Part shown: piece after piece, positions 1 to 8,868 of the stretch
How positions within the stretch are numbered: position 1 is the first letter of the stretch
Layout: each line of letters begins with the position of its first letter
NCBI GenBank assembly: GCA_015231595.1
Contig: JADGBH010000016.1
Span: 1-64,000 of the forward strand
Direction of reading: 5' to 3'
Source of the DNA: Desulfobacterales bacterium
Lineage (GTDB): Bacteria; Desulfobacterota; Desulfobacteria; Desulfobacterales; JADGBH01
DNA length: 64,000 nt
Position numbers and translations under genes: made by a program
Notes under the pieces: generated by a model
What the model was told of the DNA's origin: nothing
Databases searched by the model: none
What the model saw: only the letters and a program-made list of their open reading frames with translations

Positions 1-737
1 AAATTTTCTATAATATTTCCATCCACTAAGCACGATTTTCCAGTTACGTCAATGCCTATGTCAACGTTTTTTAGATAATTGTTTCTGGCAATCATATTTT
101 CTCCTGGTAAGTTGATTCCATGGCATGATAAATTATTCCAATCTTCTATAGTCCAGCTATCTGCATCCGATACTGAAAAGGCTATACAATTTTCGACTAT
201 GCAGTCATAACTTGGGCCTGTCCAACCATGGGAAGAAAAATTAATTAATCTGTTCTTAACATATACAGATTCATAGCTTGGACTTACCCGTAAATTTTTA
301 AGAATCCATTTGCATCCAGAACGAAGTTCAATTGTGCCGAGAGTTGGAGAATGACCATTTTGAGCAGTTATAGTAATATAGTCTTTATTGTAGTATTCAC
401 ATGCATAAATTGTCCCATGAAAACCGTTTCTCAGCACAAGAGTATCTCCTGATTTAACGGGAGCACCGATATTTTTTGGAATTAATGATGTTTCTGGCAC
501 ATAAGGATAGCTCGCAAGTTTTTGCGTTTCAATTTTATTTTGTTCAAAAACATCTTTTAAGGTGCTCCATGGCTTATCATAACTACCGTCATTGTTAATA
601 TTTCCATTTTGAGGATCTATATAAAAATTTTGTGCCAAAGAATTTCGTATGGAAATAAAAATGAATAATATTGTTAATGATAAAATAAATTTTTGTTTTG
701 AAAATGTCAGAAAATTAGGATAAATTTTTGTTTTCAT
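1..737 (-). CDS. Secreted parallel beta-helix protein, C-terminus beyond window
   Basis: The reading frame starts at the ATG on the minus strand at 737 and stays open to the window edge, so only about 245 N-terminal residues are visible. A ribosome binding site (AAGG) lies eight bases upstream. The N-terminus is a signal peptide with a long hydrophobic stretch and a likely cut after NSLA. The mature protein begins NFYIDPQNGNINNDGSY and continues to KPWSTL, the usual opening of DUF1565/right-handed beta-helix proteins. Further on come short repeating stretches rich in N, G, V and I (for example CIVENCIAFS and MIARNNYLKNVDIG), typical of helix rungs. It is probably an exported surface or extracellular protein, possibly a polysaccharide-acting enzyme, but no catalytic residues can be assigned from this part. 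Confidence 0.7.
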   Translation of the reverse strand, partial: MKTKIYPNFLTFSKQKFILSLTILFIFISIRNSLAQNFYIDPQNGNINNDGSYDKPWSTLKDVFEQNKIETQKLASYPYVPETSLIPKNIGAPVKSGDTLVLRNGFHGTIYACEYYNKDYITITAQNGHSPTLGTIELRSGCKWILKNLRVSPSYESVYVKNRLINFSSHGWTGPSYDCIVENCIAFSVSDADSWTIEDWNNLSCHGINLPGENMIARNNYLKNVDIGIDVTGKSCLVDGNIIEN

Positions 738-764
738 AATCGTAACCTTTTTTTATTGTTAGTT

Positions 765-1219
765 TTATATTTTGGGAAATAGTATAATTGTTGAAACAAT
801 TTTATTTGAAATGTTTACAAATGAAGCTGTATTAGACAACAATCTTATATCGATAACGCTGAAGGAGGCTTCATTTTTTTTCTTTGAAATATCAGCACTA
901 AAAAGCAAATTATATACGGAAATGCAAGAAAAATTTGACAGGAGAAATTCGAATAAATCACTGAAAGCCATTCGGACAAAGCTTCTGTAAAACCAAAAAA
1001 AATCGTTATAAAAAGAACGCCTTAGGGCTTCCATCTGCTCATAATTACCATTAAGAATAATTTTCCCGCTATTAGGCTTAAAAAAAACGTCAATTATATT
1101 CATTAAAGTTGTTTTGCCGGAGCCGTTTTCTCCAACAATTGCATGAATCTCAGCATCAAAAACATCAAACGATATATCATTGCTAAAACGGCTCCAAAAC
1201 GTTTAGTGATATTCTGCAT
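765..1219 (-). pseudogene. Remnant of a sugar/nucleoside-type ABC transporter ATPase
   Basis: An ATG at 1219 starts MQNITKRFGAVLA, the typical opening of the ATPase that partners BMP-family binding proteins. After about 13 codons the match continues only in another frame (NDISFDVFDAEIHAIVGENG, then SGKTTLMNI), which points to a one-base deletion near position 1180. The Walker A motif GENGSGKTT is intact. The match ends soon after PNSGKIILNG, and the remaining open frame to 765 does not resemble an ABC ATPase; no signature motif, Walker B or second ATPase half is present. The start overlaps the end of the truncated BMP gene upstream. This is most likely a decayed operon remnant, not a working gene. 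Confidence 0.7.
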
Positions 1220-1463
1220 GGAAATCATAAGTAAAATAGAGAATAACTAATAGTGAAAAGTGAGCATTAATATTAAAATCTTTTTTTGCTTGAGTTACGC
1301 CCTGCCAGCAAACATCGTTAAAACCCTTGTCGCCAAGACCAGCAGCATCGGTTAAAACTAATACATTTATTTCTTTAGAAAAAACATTATTTGAATAAGA
1401 TAGAAATAGAACAAATGCTAAACACAAAAATAAAAAATTTTTATAAAAAAATATTTTTCCCAT
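1203..1463 (-). pseudogene. Truncated BMP-family ABC transporter substrate-binding protein
   Basis: The 86-residue frame has a signal peptide and then KEINVLVLTDAAGLGDKGFN followed by DVCWQGVTQAKKDF, the first strand and helix of BMP/Med-family nucleoside-type binding proteins. Intact members are roughly 330-370 residues. Here the similarity stops at about residue 66, and a short unrelated tail (FSLLVILYFTYDF) leads to the stop. The start of the companion ATPase lies within the tail, so a deletion probably removed most of this gene. A ribosome binding site (AAGG) precedes the ATG, and the frame follows glnS by only 12 bases, so it may still be transcribed. Confidence 0.75.
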
Positions 1464-1475
1464 AAAATTTTTACC

Positions 1476-3173
1476 TTATGATTTCCCTGATTTTTCAATT
1501 TTAGCCCATTCATCCTTTAAAGTTACTGTGCGATTAAAAACAAGCTTATCGTCTTTTGAGTCAACAGAGTCGATACAGAAATATCCGAGCCTTTCAAATT
1601 GGAAAAAATTTCCGAGTTTCGAATTTTTAAGACTTGGCTCAACATAACATGAGTTTAATACTTCAATTGAATTAGCATTTAAGCAGGCTATATAATCGTC
1701 TTCATTTTCAGGTGGATCAATTTTTGTAAAAAGATGATTATATAATCTTACTTCTGCCTGAATAGAATGTTTTGCAGATACCCAATGCAGGGTTGATTTT
1801 ACTTTACGACCATCTTGAGAATAGCCTCCTTTTGTTTCAGGATCATAGGTACATCTAAGCTCGATTATTTCGCCTGTTTTTTCATCTTTGATAACATCTT
1901 TACAGGTTATATAATATCCATATCTAAGCCTAACTTCTCTGCCAGGAGCAAGTCTGTAAAATTTTTTCGGAGCGTCTTCCTTAAAATCATCTTGTTCAAT
2001 GTATAATATTTTTGAAAACGGCACTTTTCTTGATCCCATAGTTTCATCTTCAGGATTATTTACAGCATCAAGATATTCTTCTAAATCGTCGAGATAATTT
2101 TCAATTACAATTTTAAGGGGGTTAAGAACAGCCATAACTCGAGGAGCCTTTTTGTTTAAATCTTCTCTTACACAATGTTCGAGTAATGCCATATCAACAA
2201 GGCTGTCTTTTCTAGCAACTCCTATTTTATCACAAAAATTTCGGATTGATTCAGGAGTGTATCCTCTTCGTCTCATACCGCTTATTGTAGGCATTCTTGG
2301 GTCATCCCAGCCTGATACATAGCCTTTTTCAACAAGGTCGATTAATTTTCTTTTACTAAGAACAGTGAAACTTAAATTAAGCCTTGCAAACTCAATTTGT
2401 TGAGGGTGGCATTCAACATTAAGCGTATCTAAAATCCAATCATACAGAGGACGATTATTTTCAAATTCCAAGGTGCATATTGAATGGGTTATGCCTTCAA
2501 TTGAGTCTGAAAGACAATGGGTAAAATCATACATCGGATAGATACACCATTTATCATCTGTCCGATGATGGGAAACTTTTCGTATTCTATATAAAGTAGG
2601 ATCTCTCATGTTAATATTTGGGGATGCCATATCTATTTTAGCTCGAAGAACATAGCTTCCGTCTTCAAATTCGCCAGCTTTCATTTTTTTAAAAAATTCT
2701 AAATTTTTTTCAATCGTTCTATCTCTATAAGGGCTTTCTTTTCCTGGTTCTGTAAGTGTTCCACGATAATTACGTGCTTCGTCTTGAGTCAGGCCGCAAA
2801 CATAAGCTTTCCCTTGTTTTATAAGTTCAACAGCATATTCATGTAATCGGTCAAAATAGTCGGACGCATAAAACAAATTATCTCCCCAGTTAAAGCCAAG
2901 CCATTTTACATCTTTTTTTATGGATTCAACGTATTCTGTGCTTTCTTTTGTTGGATTTGTGTCGTCAAATCTTAAATGACAGACTCCATTAAATTCTTTG
3001 GCAATACCAAAATTTAAGCAGATTGATTTTGCATGACCAATATGGAGATATCCATTAGGTTCAGGAGGAAATCTCGTTTCGACTTTTCCGTTGTTTTTAT
3101 TAGAATTAATATCGTCAGTTATTATTCTTCGTATAAAATCAAGTGATTCTTTTGAATCATTGCTACTTGACAT
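1476..3173 (-). CDS. glnS: Glutaminyl-tRNA synthetase
   Basis: This 565-residue class I aminoacyl-tRNA synthetase charges tRNA-Gln with glutamine in the cytoplasm. The ATP-binding HIGH motif is at residues 44-47 within [15 protein letters not shown], and the KMSKS-type loop appears as VLSKRKL near residue 274. [15 protein letters not shown] and the C-terminal anticodon-binding beta-barrel (from [14 protein letters not shown] onward) are typical of GlnRS rather than GluRS, and the length fits the bacterial/eukaryotic GlnRS type. The gene follows the phosphatase gene by 26 bases on the same strand and precedes the BMP remnant, so hldD, phosphatase and glnS may be one transcript. A dedicated GlnRS implies that the indirect Gat route is not the only source of Gln-tRNA. 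Confidence 0.97.
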   Translation of the reverse strand: MSSSNDSKESLDFIRRIITDDINSNKNNGKVETRFPPEPNGYLHIGHAKSICLNFGIAKEFNGVCHLRFDDTNPTKESTEYVESIKKDVKWLGFNWGDNLFYASDYFDRLHEYAVELIKQGKAYVCGLTQDEARNYRGTLTEPGKESPYRDRTIEKNLEFFKKMKAGEFEDGSYVLRAKIDMASPNINMRDPTLYRIRKVSHHRTDDKWCIYPMYDFTHCLSDSIEGITHSICTLEFENNRPLYDWILDTLNVECHPQQIEFARLNLSFTVLSKRKLIDLVEKGYVSGWDDPRMPTISGMRRRGYTPESIRNFCDKIGVARKDSLVDMALLEHCVREDLNKKAPRVMAVLNPLKIVIENYLDDLEEYLDAVNNPEDETMGSRKVPFSKILYIEQDDFKEDAPKKFYRLAPGREVRLRYGYYITCKDVIKDEKTGEIIELRCTYDPETKGGYSQDGRKVKSTLHWVSAKHSIQAEVRLYNHLFTKIDPPENEDDYIACLNANSIEVLNSCYVEPSLKNSKLGNFFQFERLGYFCIDSVDSKDDKLVFNRTVTLKDEWAKIEKSGKS

Positions 3174-3199
3174 AAAATTGTTACTCCTTATTTTAAAAT

Positions 3200-3892
3200 T
3201 TATAGATTATTATAAAATTTTTCGACAAATTGTTTTTGATGTTTATTCATTTTTGCTTTTGGTCTTTTAGATATAAGAAAGTTTATAGCTTCTTCGATAT
3301 TATTGCAAATTCCATTTTTAAGTAAAAATAAAACAATAATCATAGATGTCCGTCCATGGCCTTTAGCGCAATGAATTAGAGTCTTTTCATTACTTAAGTT
3401 AATATTTGATAGAATATTTCGTAAATGAGAAATTTGAGGCGTGCCTCCATCTAATATTGAAAGGGAATAATATTTTTTTTCTTTTGCAATTTTTGAAGGC
3501 TCGTTAAACTCACAAGTTAAATCAATAACCTGAGTTATAAAATTCGGTACTTCAAAGTTTAGAATCCTTCTTCCGGCATATAAATTATCAGTAACTTTAT
3601 CCATTTTAGATTCGTTTGATATTAGCTTTTGTATATGCCAAATTAGCCTAATTATAATTAGATAAGGTAAAATTAGAATAGAATGAAGAGCTAATTTCCC
3701 ATTTTGATTTTTGCCGAATAATATTGTGCTGTTAGCAAAATACGATATTGATACAAATATAGCTGAAAAGCCTGTCCAATATCCTATTAAGTTATTTTTC
3801 CAAAAAAGATAGGAACAAGAAATTATAACTATGCCGATTATAGATAGATAAACTCCATATTTTAAAGGATGATATGAACTTAATTTTTTCAT
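3200..3892 (-). CDS. Membrane-anchored dual-specificity-type protein phosphatase
   Basis: The C-terminal half carries the cysteine phosphatase signature [10 protein letters not shown] (HCX5R), with an upstream aspartate-containing LDGGT loop that may act as general acid. The N-terminal half has about four hydrophobic segments ([32 protein letters not shown] and [15 protein letters not shown] among them), placing it in the membrane with a cytoplasmic phosphatase domain. I chose the ATG at 3892 because AAGG sits just before it and family members begin near the HPLKYG segment. A TTG at 4045 would add 51 residues but has no binding site. The gene lies between hldD and glnS on one strand. The substrate is unknown; phosphoprotein, phosphoinositide-like and sugar phosphates are all possible. 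Confidence 0.8.
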   Translation of the reverse strand: MKKLSSYHPLKYGVYLSIIGIVIISCSYLFWKNNLIGYWTGFSAIFVSISYFANSTILFGKNQNGKLALHSILILPYLIIIRLIWHIQKLISNESKMDKVTDNLYAGRRILNFEVPNFITQVIDLTCEFNEPSKIAKEKKYYSLSILDGGTPQISHLRNILSNINLSNEKTLIHCAKGHGRTSMIIVLFLLKNGICNNIEEAINFLISKRPKAKMNKHQKQFVEKFYNNL

Positions 3893-4052
3893 TAACCTTA
3901 ATTTCCTAAGATTATTAAAACGAAAGTATATTACTAATATGGAATATATATAATTGATCAAAATATGACTAAGGCTAAAATTATTAAGCTTAGAAGTCTT
4001 TACTATTTTTATATATTCTATTTTTGGAATATATTCTATTCTCAAATTATTT

Positions 4053-5021
4053 CTATAAATACATATCAGCTTTCATCAGGTAATTTTTTATATAATCTTC
4101 TGCTGCAATTTCAAGGCTTGTGAAATTTAGAGCGCAGGGTGAATCATTAAGTTTTTTCATTTCAGCTTGAGTAAAATATTGGTATCTATCTCTAATGCTT
4201 TCAGGCATTGGAACATATTCGATATTAACTGGAACGTTCATGGCTTTAAATACTGATTTTGCGAGATCATTCCATGTTCTTGCTCTGCCTGTGCCAATAT
4301 TAAAAATTCCATTTACATTAGGATTTTCAATGAGTTTAAAAATTATTTCTACGCAGTCTTTAACATAAACGAAATCCCTCATTTGTTCACCATCAGCATA
4401 ATTAGGCTTATAGGATTTAAAAAGCTTTATTTTTCCGCTTTCACGGATTTGATTATATGATTTGTAAATAACGCTGGACATATCGTCTTTATGGTATTCA
4501 TTAGGCCCAAAAACATTAAAAAATTTTAAACTAACTATTTTATCGAGCAGATTAGATTTTTTTGCCCAGATATCAAATATCTGTTTTGAATATCCATACA
4601 TATTAAGAGGTTTTAGCATTTCAATACTATCTTCATTATCGTCAAAGCCCGTTAGTCCATCTCCATAAGTCGCAGCACTTGAAGCATTTATGAGCCTTAT
4701 ACCTCGATTTACAGCATATTCAGCGATGGATTTAGAAAATTTAAAATTATTTGAATAAAGATAATCGGAATCCCTTTCAGTTGTTGATGAGCATGCCCCC
4801 ATGTGGATAATTGCATGAATGCCGCCAAAGTGTTCATGATTAAGAAGCTCTAAAAACTTTGATTTATGAACATAGTCAAGATATTTACGATTTACCAGAT
4901 TTTTCCATTTTTCCGATTTCCCAAGGTTATCGACAACAAGAATATCATCGATTCCCATTTGATTTAATTTCCATACCACAGCGCTTCCAATAAATCCAGC
5001 TCCTCCAGTTACAATATACAT
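4053..5021 (-). CDS. hldD: ADP-L-glycero-D-manno-heptose 6-epimerase
   Basis: This 322-residue short-chain-dehydrogenase-fold enzyme makes ADP-L-glycero-D-manno-heptose for the inner core of lipopolysaccharide. The NAD(P)-binding motif VTGGAGFIGS is at the extreme N-terminus, followed by VVDNLGKSEKWKNL, characteristic of HldD. The catalytic Tyr-X3-Lys is in YGYSKQIFD, SSAATYGDG supplies the serine/threonine, and the C-terminal FNIGTGRARTWNDLA and MPESIRDRYQYFTQA segments are family hallmarks. A strong GGAGG site precedes the ATG. It indicates a Gram-negative envelope. The next gene downstream is the membrane phosphatase. Confidence 0.96.
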   Translation of the reverse strand: MYIVTGGAGFIGSAVVWKLNQMGIDDILVVDNLGKSEKWKNLVNRKYLDYVHKSKFLELLNHEHFGGIHAIIHMGACSSTTERDSDYLYSNNFKFSKSIAEYAVNRGIRLINASSAATYGDGLTGFDDNEDSIEMLKPLNMYGYSKQIFDIWAKKSNLLDKIVSLKFFNVFGPNEYHKDDMSSVIYKSYNQIRESGKIKLFKSYKPNYADGEQMRDFVYVKDCVEIIFKLIENPNVNGIFNIGTGRARTWNDLAKSVFKAMNVPVNIEYVPMPESIRDRYQYFTQAEMKKLNDSPCALNFTSLEIAAEDYIKNYLMKADMYL

Positions 5022-5048
5022 AAAAACCTCCCTTTACTTTAATTTATA

Positions 5049-5153
5049 TTATAATTCAACGCCTAAGGCTTTAAGTTTAGCTTCTAATAAAATAATAAAA
5101 CCCCAACAAATAGAAAAGGGCTTTGATCTTAATGCTTCTAATCTATTAGTCAT
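5049..5153 (-). CDS. Small 34-residue peptide gene, function unknown
   Basis: A short frame encodes MTNRLEALRSKPFSICWGFI followed by ILLEAKLKALGVEL and a TAA stop. TTAAGGAT lies eight bases before the ATG at 5153. A second ATG six bases further upstream (5159) would add Met-Ala but sits too close to the binding site. The peptide has a basic amphipathic start, one short hydrophobic stretch and a charged end. I do not recognise its family. The binding site and the sensible composition make it a better candidate than the other short frames nearby. It lies 27 bases before the start of hldD on the same strand and could lead that operon. Confidence 0.45.
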   Translation of the reverse strand: MTNRLEALRSKPFSICWGFIILLEAKLKALGVEL

Positions 5154-5159
5154 AGCCAT

Positions 5160-5488
5160 ATCCTTAAATTTTAAGTTGGGAAATAATATATCAATGTTAT
5201 TATTTCACTATCATATAAAGATTTTCTTATCAATAATACAATAATACTTTCTATGAAATGACATATATCGGTTAAAGTATTCTAAGTTTAAAGCATTAGA
5301 TGTGAAACACGCCAATAAATATATTATTCGGAATCTTTTAAATAAATAAAATTCTTGATTGATATGTATAAATTTGTTAGATAAACGCCTTTTAGACATA
5401 CAAATGCAATAAGTATTCGGATAAATTTTGAAAGAATCCAGCATGAAAATGTTAAAAAATAAACAATTCATAATTTTGGAGGTAAAAT
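5160..5488. promoter_or_regulatory. Divergent intergenic region
   Basis: These 329 bases separate the minus-strand peptide/hldD genes from the plus-strand Trm112-like gene, so both promoters should lie here. The sequence is very AT-rich. I see no convincing protein gene, hairpin or operator in it. One long open frame on the minus strand (5211-5471) lacks a binding site and has composition expected by chance. No promoter elements stand out enough to place. Confidence 0.4.
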
Positions 5489-5659
5489 ATGCCTATAAAA
5501 GAAGAGCTTTTAAAAATTTTAGTATGCCCTAAATGTAAAGGGCAAATATACTTGAACCCATCAAAAGATGGGCTTATTTGTGATTCATGTAAGCTTTTAT
5601 ATGAAATAAGAGAAGATATTCCTATTATGCTTATAGACGAAGCAAAGGCGATCAATTAA
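5489..5659 (+). CDS. Trm112/YcaR-family zinc-ribbon protein
   Basis: A 56-residue protein begins MPIKEELLKILVCPKCKGQI with a second metal-binding pair in ICDSCKLLYEI, ending IPIMLIDEA. This is the Trm112-like (UPF0434/YcaR) family: two CXXC pairs hold a zinc, and the IPIMLIDEA tail is the family signature. Eukaryotic and archaeal Trm112 activates methyltransferases acting on translation components; the role of the bacterial small forms is less clear. A TGGAGG site precedes the ATG. It is the first gene of the plus-strand run, 12 bases before the DUF4416 gene. Confidence 0.88.
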   Translation: MPIKEELLKILVCPKCKGQIYLNPSKDGLICDSCKLLYEIREDIPIMLIDEAKAIN

Positions 5660-5671
5660 AGGCAAATATTT

Positions 5672-6214
5672 ATGAGCTTACCTAAACCGCCAAGACCGGC
5701 GAAACTTGTAATGAGTCTTTTTATTAGAGAAAAAGAGATTATTTCTAATATTTTTGAAATATTATGTGACAAGTTTGGAAAAATTGATATGATAAGCGAC
5801 TGGATCCCTTTTGATTTTACTAATTATTATATGGAAGAGATGGGGCATCCGCTTTTTAGAAGAATGATTAGTTTTAAGAATTTAATAAATCAAGGGGATT
5901 TACCTGAAATAAAATTATTTACAAATAATATTGAAAATAAAGTTTCAATGTTTCCGAAAAAAAGAGTTGTTAATATCGACCCTGGTTATCTTCTCCTTGA
6001 AAGATTCGTGCTTGCAACTGGAAAAAATTATTCTCACAGAATATATATTGGAAATAATATTTATGCTGACTTGACCCTTATCTATCAAAAAGGCGGATTT
6101 AAAACATTACCGTGGACTTACCCTGATTATGCTCAAGATAATATGATTAATTTTCTTGAAGCAGTTCGAAAAAAATACACCTACGATTTAAAAACTATTG
6201 AGGATTATTTATGA
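5672..6214 (+). CDS. DUF4416 family protein
   Basis: A 180-residue soluble protein begins MSLPKPPRPAKLVMSLFIRE and contains SDWIPFDFTNYYMEEMGHPL, then NIDPGYLLLERFVLATGKNY. It ends with an LPWTYPDYA segment. These are the conserved features of DUF4416, a family known mainly from deltaproteobacteria and related lineages. No function is established and no catalytic motif can be named. Its stop overlaps the yicC start by four bases, implying translational coupling. Confidence 0.8.
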   Translation: MSLPKPPRPAKLVMSLFIREKEIISNIFEILCDKFGKIDMISDWIPFDFTNYYMEEMGHPLFRRMISFKNLINQGDLPEIKLFTNNIENKVSMFPKKRVVNIDPGYLLLERFVLATGKNYSHRIYIGNNIYADLTLIYQKGGFKTLPWTYPDYAQDNMINFLEAVRKKYTYDLKTIEDYL

Positions 6215-7095
6215 TAAAAAGCATGACCGCGTTTGGAAGTTCTGAATCAGTATTAGAAAAAGTTACAGTAACCGTAGAAATAAAATCTTATAACAGCAAA
6301 TATCTTGATTTGTTTTTTCGTTTGCCTCAGGGGTATAATTTTATTGAAGATAAAATAAAAAGTATAATTTCCAATAAGGTATCACGGGGAAAAATTGAAA
6401 TTAAAGTAAGTATCAAAGAAGGCTCATCAGTCGTTGATATATTTGAAATAGATGAAGCAAAGGCTAAATCTTATCATAACAGCATTTTAAAACTAAAAGA
6501 ACTTTTTCAAACTCATGAAGAAATATCCGTTACAGAATTAATTTTAAAATATGGTAATGTAATAATCCCTGTTGAAAAGAAAAAAGATGATGAAACAATA
6601 TCAAATATCATTATAGATACTCTTAACAGAACTCTTGACAATCTTGACATCATGAAAACACATGAAGGAAATTATATTGCATCTGATTTGATTAAAAGAA
6701 TTGAAAGTATTGAAAAAGCAATAAATGAGATAAAAAATAATTCTACTAATTTAATTAGTCTATACCAAGAGCGTTTAAAAGATAGAATAATTAACTTGAC
6801 TAAGGGAATAGTTGAAATCGATCCAGTTAGAATAGCTCAAGAATCGGCAATGTTAGCTGATAAATCAGATATCTCTGAAGAAATTGTTAGAACTAATAGC
6901 CATTTATCTCAATTTAAAACCATAATGAATTCCAATGAACTGTCTGGAAGAAAGCTTAATTTTTTACTACAGGAATTAAACAGAGAGTTAAATACAATTG
7001 GTTCGAAAACTATAATGGCTGATGTTGCGCATATTGTTGTTAATGCAAAATCTGAAATTGAAAAAATTCGTGAACAGGTTCAGAATATTGAGTGA
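6211..7095 (+). CDS. yicC: YicC/YloC family endoribonuclease
   Basis: The 294-residue protein starts MIKSMTAFGSSE, the conserved N-terminal signature, and continues VEIKSYNSKYLDLFFRLPQG. The C-terminal DUF1732 part has GRKLNFLLQELNRELNTIGS and ends in IEKIREQVQNIE, also signature regions. Studied YicC/YloC proteins are hexameric endoribonucleases affecting RNA turnover, acting in the cytoplasm. The gene overlaps DUF4416 by four bases and is followed after 35 bases by the DUF370 gene and gmk, a common order in this lineage. Confidence 0.93.
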   Translation: MIKSMTAFGSSESVLEKVTVTVEIKSYNSKYLDLFFRLPQGYNFIEDKIKSIISNKVSRGKIEIKVSIKEGSSVVDIFEIDEAKAKSYHNSILKLKELFQTHEEISVTELILKYGNVIIPVEKKKDDETISNIIIDTLNRTLDNLDIMKTHEGNYIASDLIKRIESIEKAINEIKNNSTNLISLYQERLKDRIINLTKGIVEIDPVRIAQESAMLADKSDISEEIVRTNSHLSQFKTIMNSNELSGRKLNFLLQELNRELNTIGSKTIMADVAHIVVNAKSEIEKIREQVQNIE

Positions 7096-7130
7096 TAATT
7101 TGTCTGTCTATTGGAGATTAAGAAATTATT

Positions 7131-7433
7131 ATGGAATACTTAATTTTGAATATAGGCTTCGGAAATACAGTTGTAGCTGATAGGGTGATTTGTGTAATTT
7201 CTCCTAATTCTGCCCCGATGAAAAGATTTAAAGAGGAAGCAAAAGAGGATAAAAGATTAATTGATGCAACTCAAGGCAGAAAAACAAGAGCCATGATAAT
7301 AATGGACAGTAATCATGTAATTTTATCAGCGATACAGGCTGAAACTATTTCTCAACGTTTAGCAGCGTTAAAAAATGCTAAAAATTCAAATGAATTAATA
7401 GGAGAGACTAAGATCAGTGAAGAATCGGATTGA
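7131..7433 (+). CDS. DUF370/RemA-family DNA-binding regulator
   Basis: This 100-residue protein has the RemA-like sequence [20 protein letters not shown], followed by [27 protein letters not shown] and [13 protein letters not shown]. Bacillus RemA activates biofilm-matrix and osmoprotection genes by binding DNA with this fold; the role outside Firmicutes is not established. It lies between yicC and gmk, where the family is usually found. The last 17 bases overlap gmk in another frame, so the two are probably translated together. Confidence 0.85.
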   Translation: MEYLILNIGFGNTVVADRVICVISPNSAPMKRFKEEAKEDKRLIDATQGRKTRAMIIMDSNHVILSAIQAETISQRLAALKNAKNSNELIGETKISEESD

Positions 7434-8022
7434 AAATGAAGCGAAAGAAACAAAAAAGCAAGGGCGTTTATTTATTATTTCTGCGCCTTCTGGAGCGGGC
7501 AAGTCTACTTTAATAAAAGCAATTTTAAAGGATTTTCCTCTTATTAAATATTCGATATCCCATACAACAAGAAAGCCAAGAAAAGGCGAAAATGAGGGTA
7601 TCGAATATTTTTTCATCGGAAAAGAAGAATTTAAAAAAATGATAGAAAAAAATCTTTGGGCTGAATGGGCGGAAGTTCATGATAATTATTACGGAACATC
7701 TATAAAATATATAGAAGATAATATTAATAGCGGAACGAATATACTCTTAGACCTTGATGTTCAAGGTGCTATTAATCTCATGAAAAAATATCCCGATAGC
7801 ATTACAATTTTTATAATGCCTCCTTCAATGGAAGAACTTAAAAGACGCCTTGAGTCAAGGGGTACTGATACTCCTGAAACTATTGCTAAAAGGCTTTTCA
7901 ATGCTAAAGAAGAGATTTCCCACAAAGATTTATATTCTCATATAATTATAAATGACGACCTCAATGAATCAATAAAAAAAATAACTTCCGTAGTAAATTC
8001 GTATTTACAGTTGAATGTTTGA
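7417..8022 (+). CDS. gmk: Guanylate kinase
   Basis: Guanylate kinase phosphorylates GMP to GDP with ATP in nucleotide supply. The P-loop is [18 protein letters not shown], the GMP-binding part is [20 protein letters not shown], and LLDLDVQGA and [15 protein letters not shown] complete the family pattern in 201 residues. The start is taken as the GTG at 7417, with AGGAGA about ten bases upstream. No ATG is available in frame before the P-loop, and the N-terminal 14 residues are a charged extension. It overlaps the DUF370 gene by 17 bases. Confidence 0.95.
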   Translation: MKNRIENEAKETKKQGRLFIISAPSGAGKSTLIKAILKDFPLIKYSISHTTRKPRKGENEGIEYFFIGKEEFKKMIEKNLWAEWAEVHDNYYGTSIKYIEDNINSGTNILLDLDVQGAINLMKKYPDSITIFIMPPSMEELKRRLESRGTDTPETIAKRLFNAKEEISHKDLYSHIIINDDLNESIKKITSVVNSYLQLNV

Positions 8023-8065
8023 AATTATTTATTTTGGTTAAATTTTAATAGGCGATTAAATTTTT

Positions 8066-8833
8066 ATGAAAAATTATTCTGATAAGATAAGTACTAAAAC
8101 AACAGAATTTCTTTATGGAATACATCCTGTAATTGAGGCTTTAAAAGCAGGTAGAAGAACATTCCATGAAATTTATATTGAAGAAACGAAAAAAAATAAT
8201 AGATTTGATAAAATTATGTTTTTAGCCAAATCATTAGCAATACCAGTTACTATGGTTTCTAATTCTTTTCTTGATAAATCGTCGGGTTTAAAACTCCATC
8301 AAGGAGTTTGCGCAAAGGTAACTGAATATGAATCTTTTGATATTTTAGATATAACCCAAAACACGCAGCCGATATTTTTGCTTATTCTTGATGGAATCAT
8401 TGACCCTAATAATCTTGGAGCTCTTATACGAACTGGAGTTTGTGCAGGCATAGATGGCGTTATAATTCCAAAAGATAGGTCTTGTTCTCCAACAGCGGCT
8501 GTTTCAAAATCATCGTCTGGAGCTCTTGAATATGTTAAACTGTGTATAGTGAATAACATTGTTAGAACTATAACAGAGCTCAAGGAAAAAAATTTGTGGA
8601 TGATAGGGCTTGAAGCTGGCAGTAAAAAAAATATATACGAAACTGATTTTACAGGTTCAATAGGTATTGTAATAGGTAGTGAAGATAAAGGCATGAGGCC
8701 TCTTGTAAAAAAATCATGTGATTTTTTAGCATCAATCCCGCAAAAAGGGCAAATTAGTTCTCTTAATGCATCTTCGGCTGGAGCAGTTGCTTTGTATGAA
8801 GCATATAGGCAGAGAAATTTTGCAAAGATTTAA
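8066..8833 (+). CDS. rlmB: 23S rRNA 2'-O-methyltransferase, RlmB/TrmH family
   Basis: The 255-residue SPOUT methyltransferase has an N-terminal substrate-binding domain (FLYGIHPVIEALKAGRRTFH) and a knotted C-terminal domain. The three family motifs are visible: LDGIIDPNNLGALIRT, GIVIGSEDKGMRPLV and IPQKGQISSLNASSAGAVAL. RlmB methylates G2251 of 23S rRNA in E. coli using S-adenosylmethionine. The position after gmk and the GIHPVIEAL opening support RlmB over TrmH tRNA enzymes, but the exact target nucleotide cannot be read from sequence. Confidence 0.88.
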   Translation: MKNYSDKISTKTTEFLYGIHPVIEALKAGRRTFHEIYIEETKKNNRFDKIMFLAKSLAIPVTMVSNSFLDKSSGLKLHQGVCAKVTEYESFDILDITQNTQPIFLLILDGIIDPNNLGALIRTGVCAGIDGVIIPKDRSCSPTAAVSKSSSGALEYVKLCIVNNIVRTITELKEKNLWMIGLEAGSKKNIYETDFTGSIGIVIGSEDKGMRPLVKKSCDFLASIPQKGQISSLNASSAGAVALYEAYRQRNFAKI

Positions 8834-8868
8834 AATATAAATAAATTAATATGAGGTGATTAATTAAA

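Noticed and set aside
772..990. Plus-strand open frame beside the transporter remnant
   Set aside because: It overlaps decayed minus-strand coding DNA and has no binding site or family resemblance.
3893..4045. N-terminal extension of the membrane phosphatase from a TTG at 4045
   Set aside because: No binding site precedes the TTG, while the ATG at 3892 has one and fits the family start.
5211..5471. Open frame of 86 residues on the minus strand in the gap before the Trm112-like gene
   Set aside because: No ribosome binding site, AT-driven composition and no recognisable pattern; likely a chance frame in the divergent promoter region.
7395..7616. Minus-strand frames within gmk and other housekeeping genes
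   Set aside because: Shadow frames of clearly assigned genes on the other strand.
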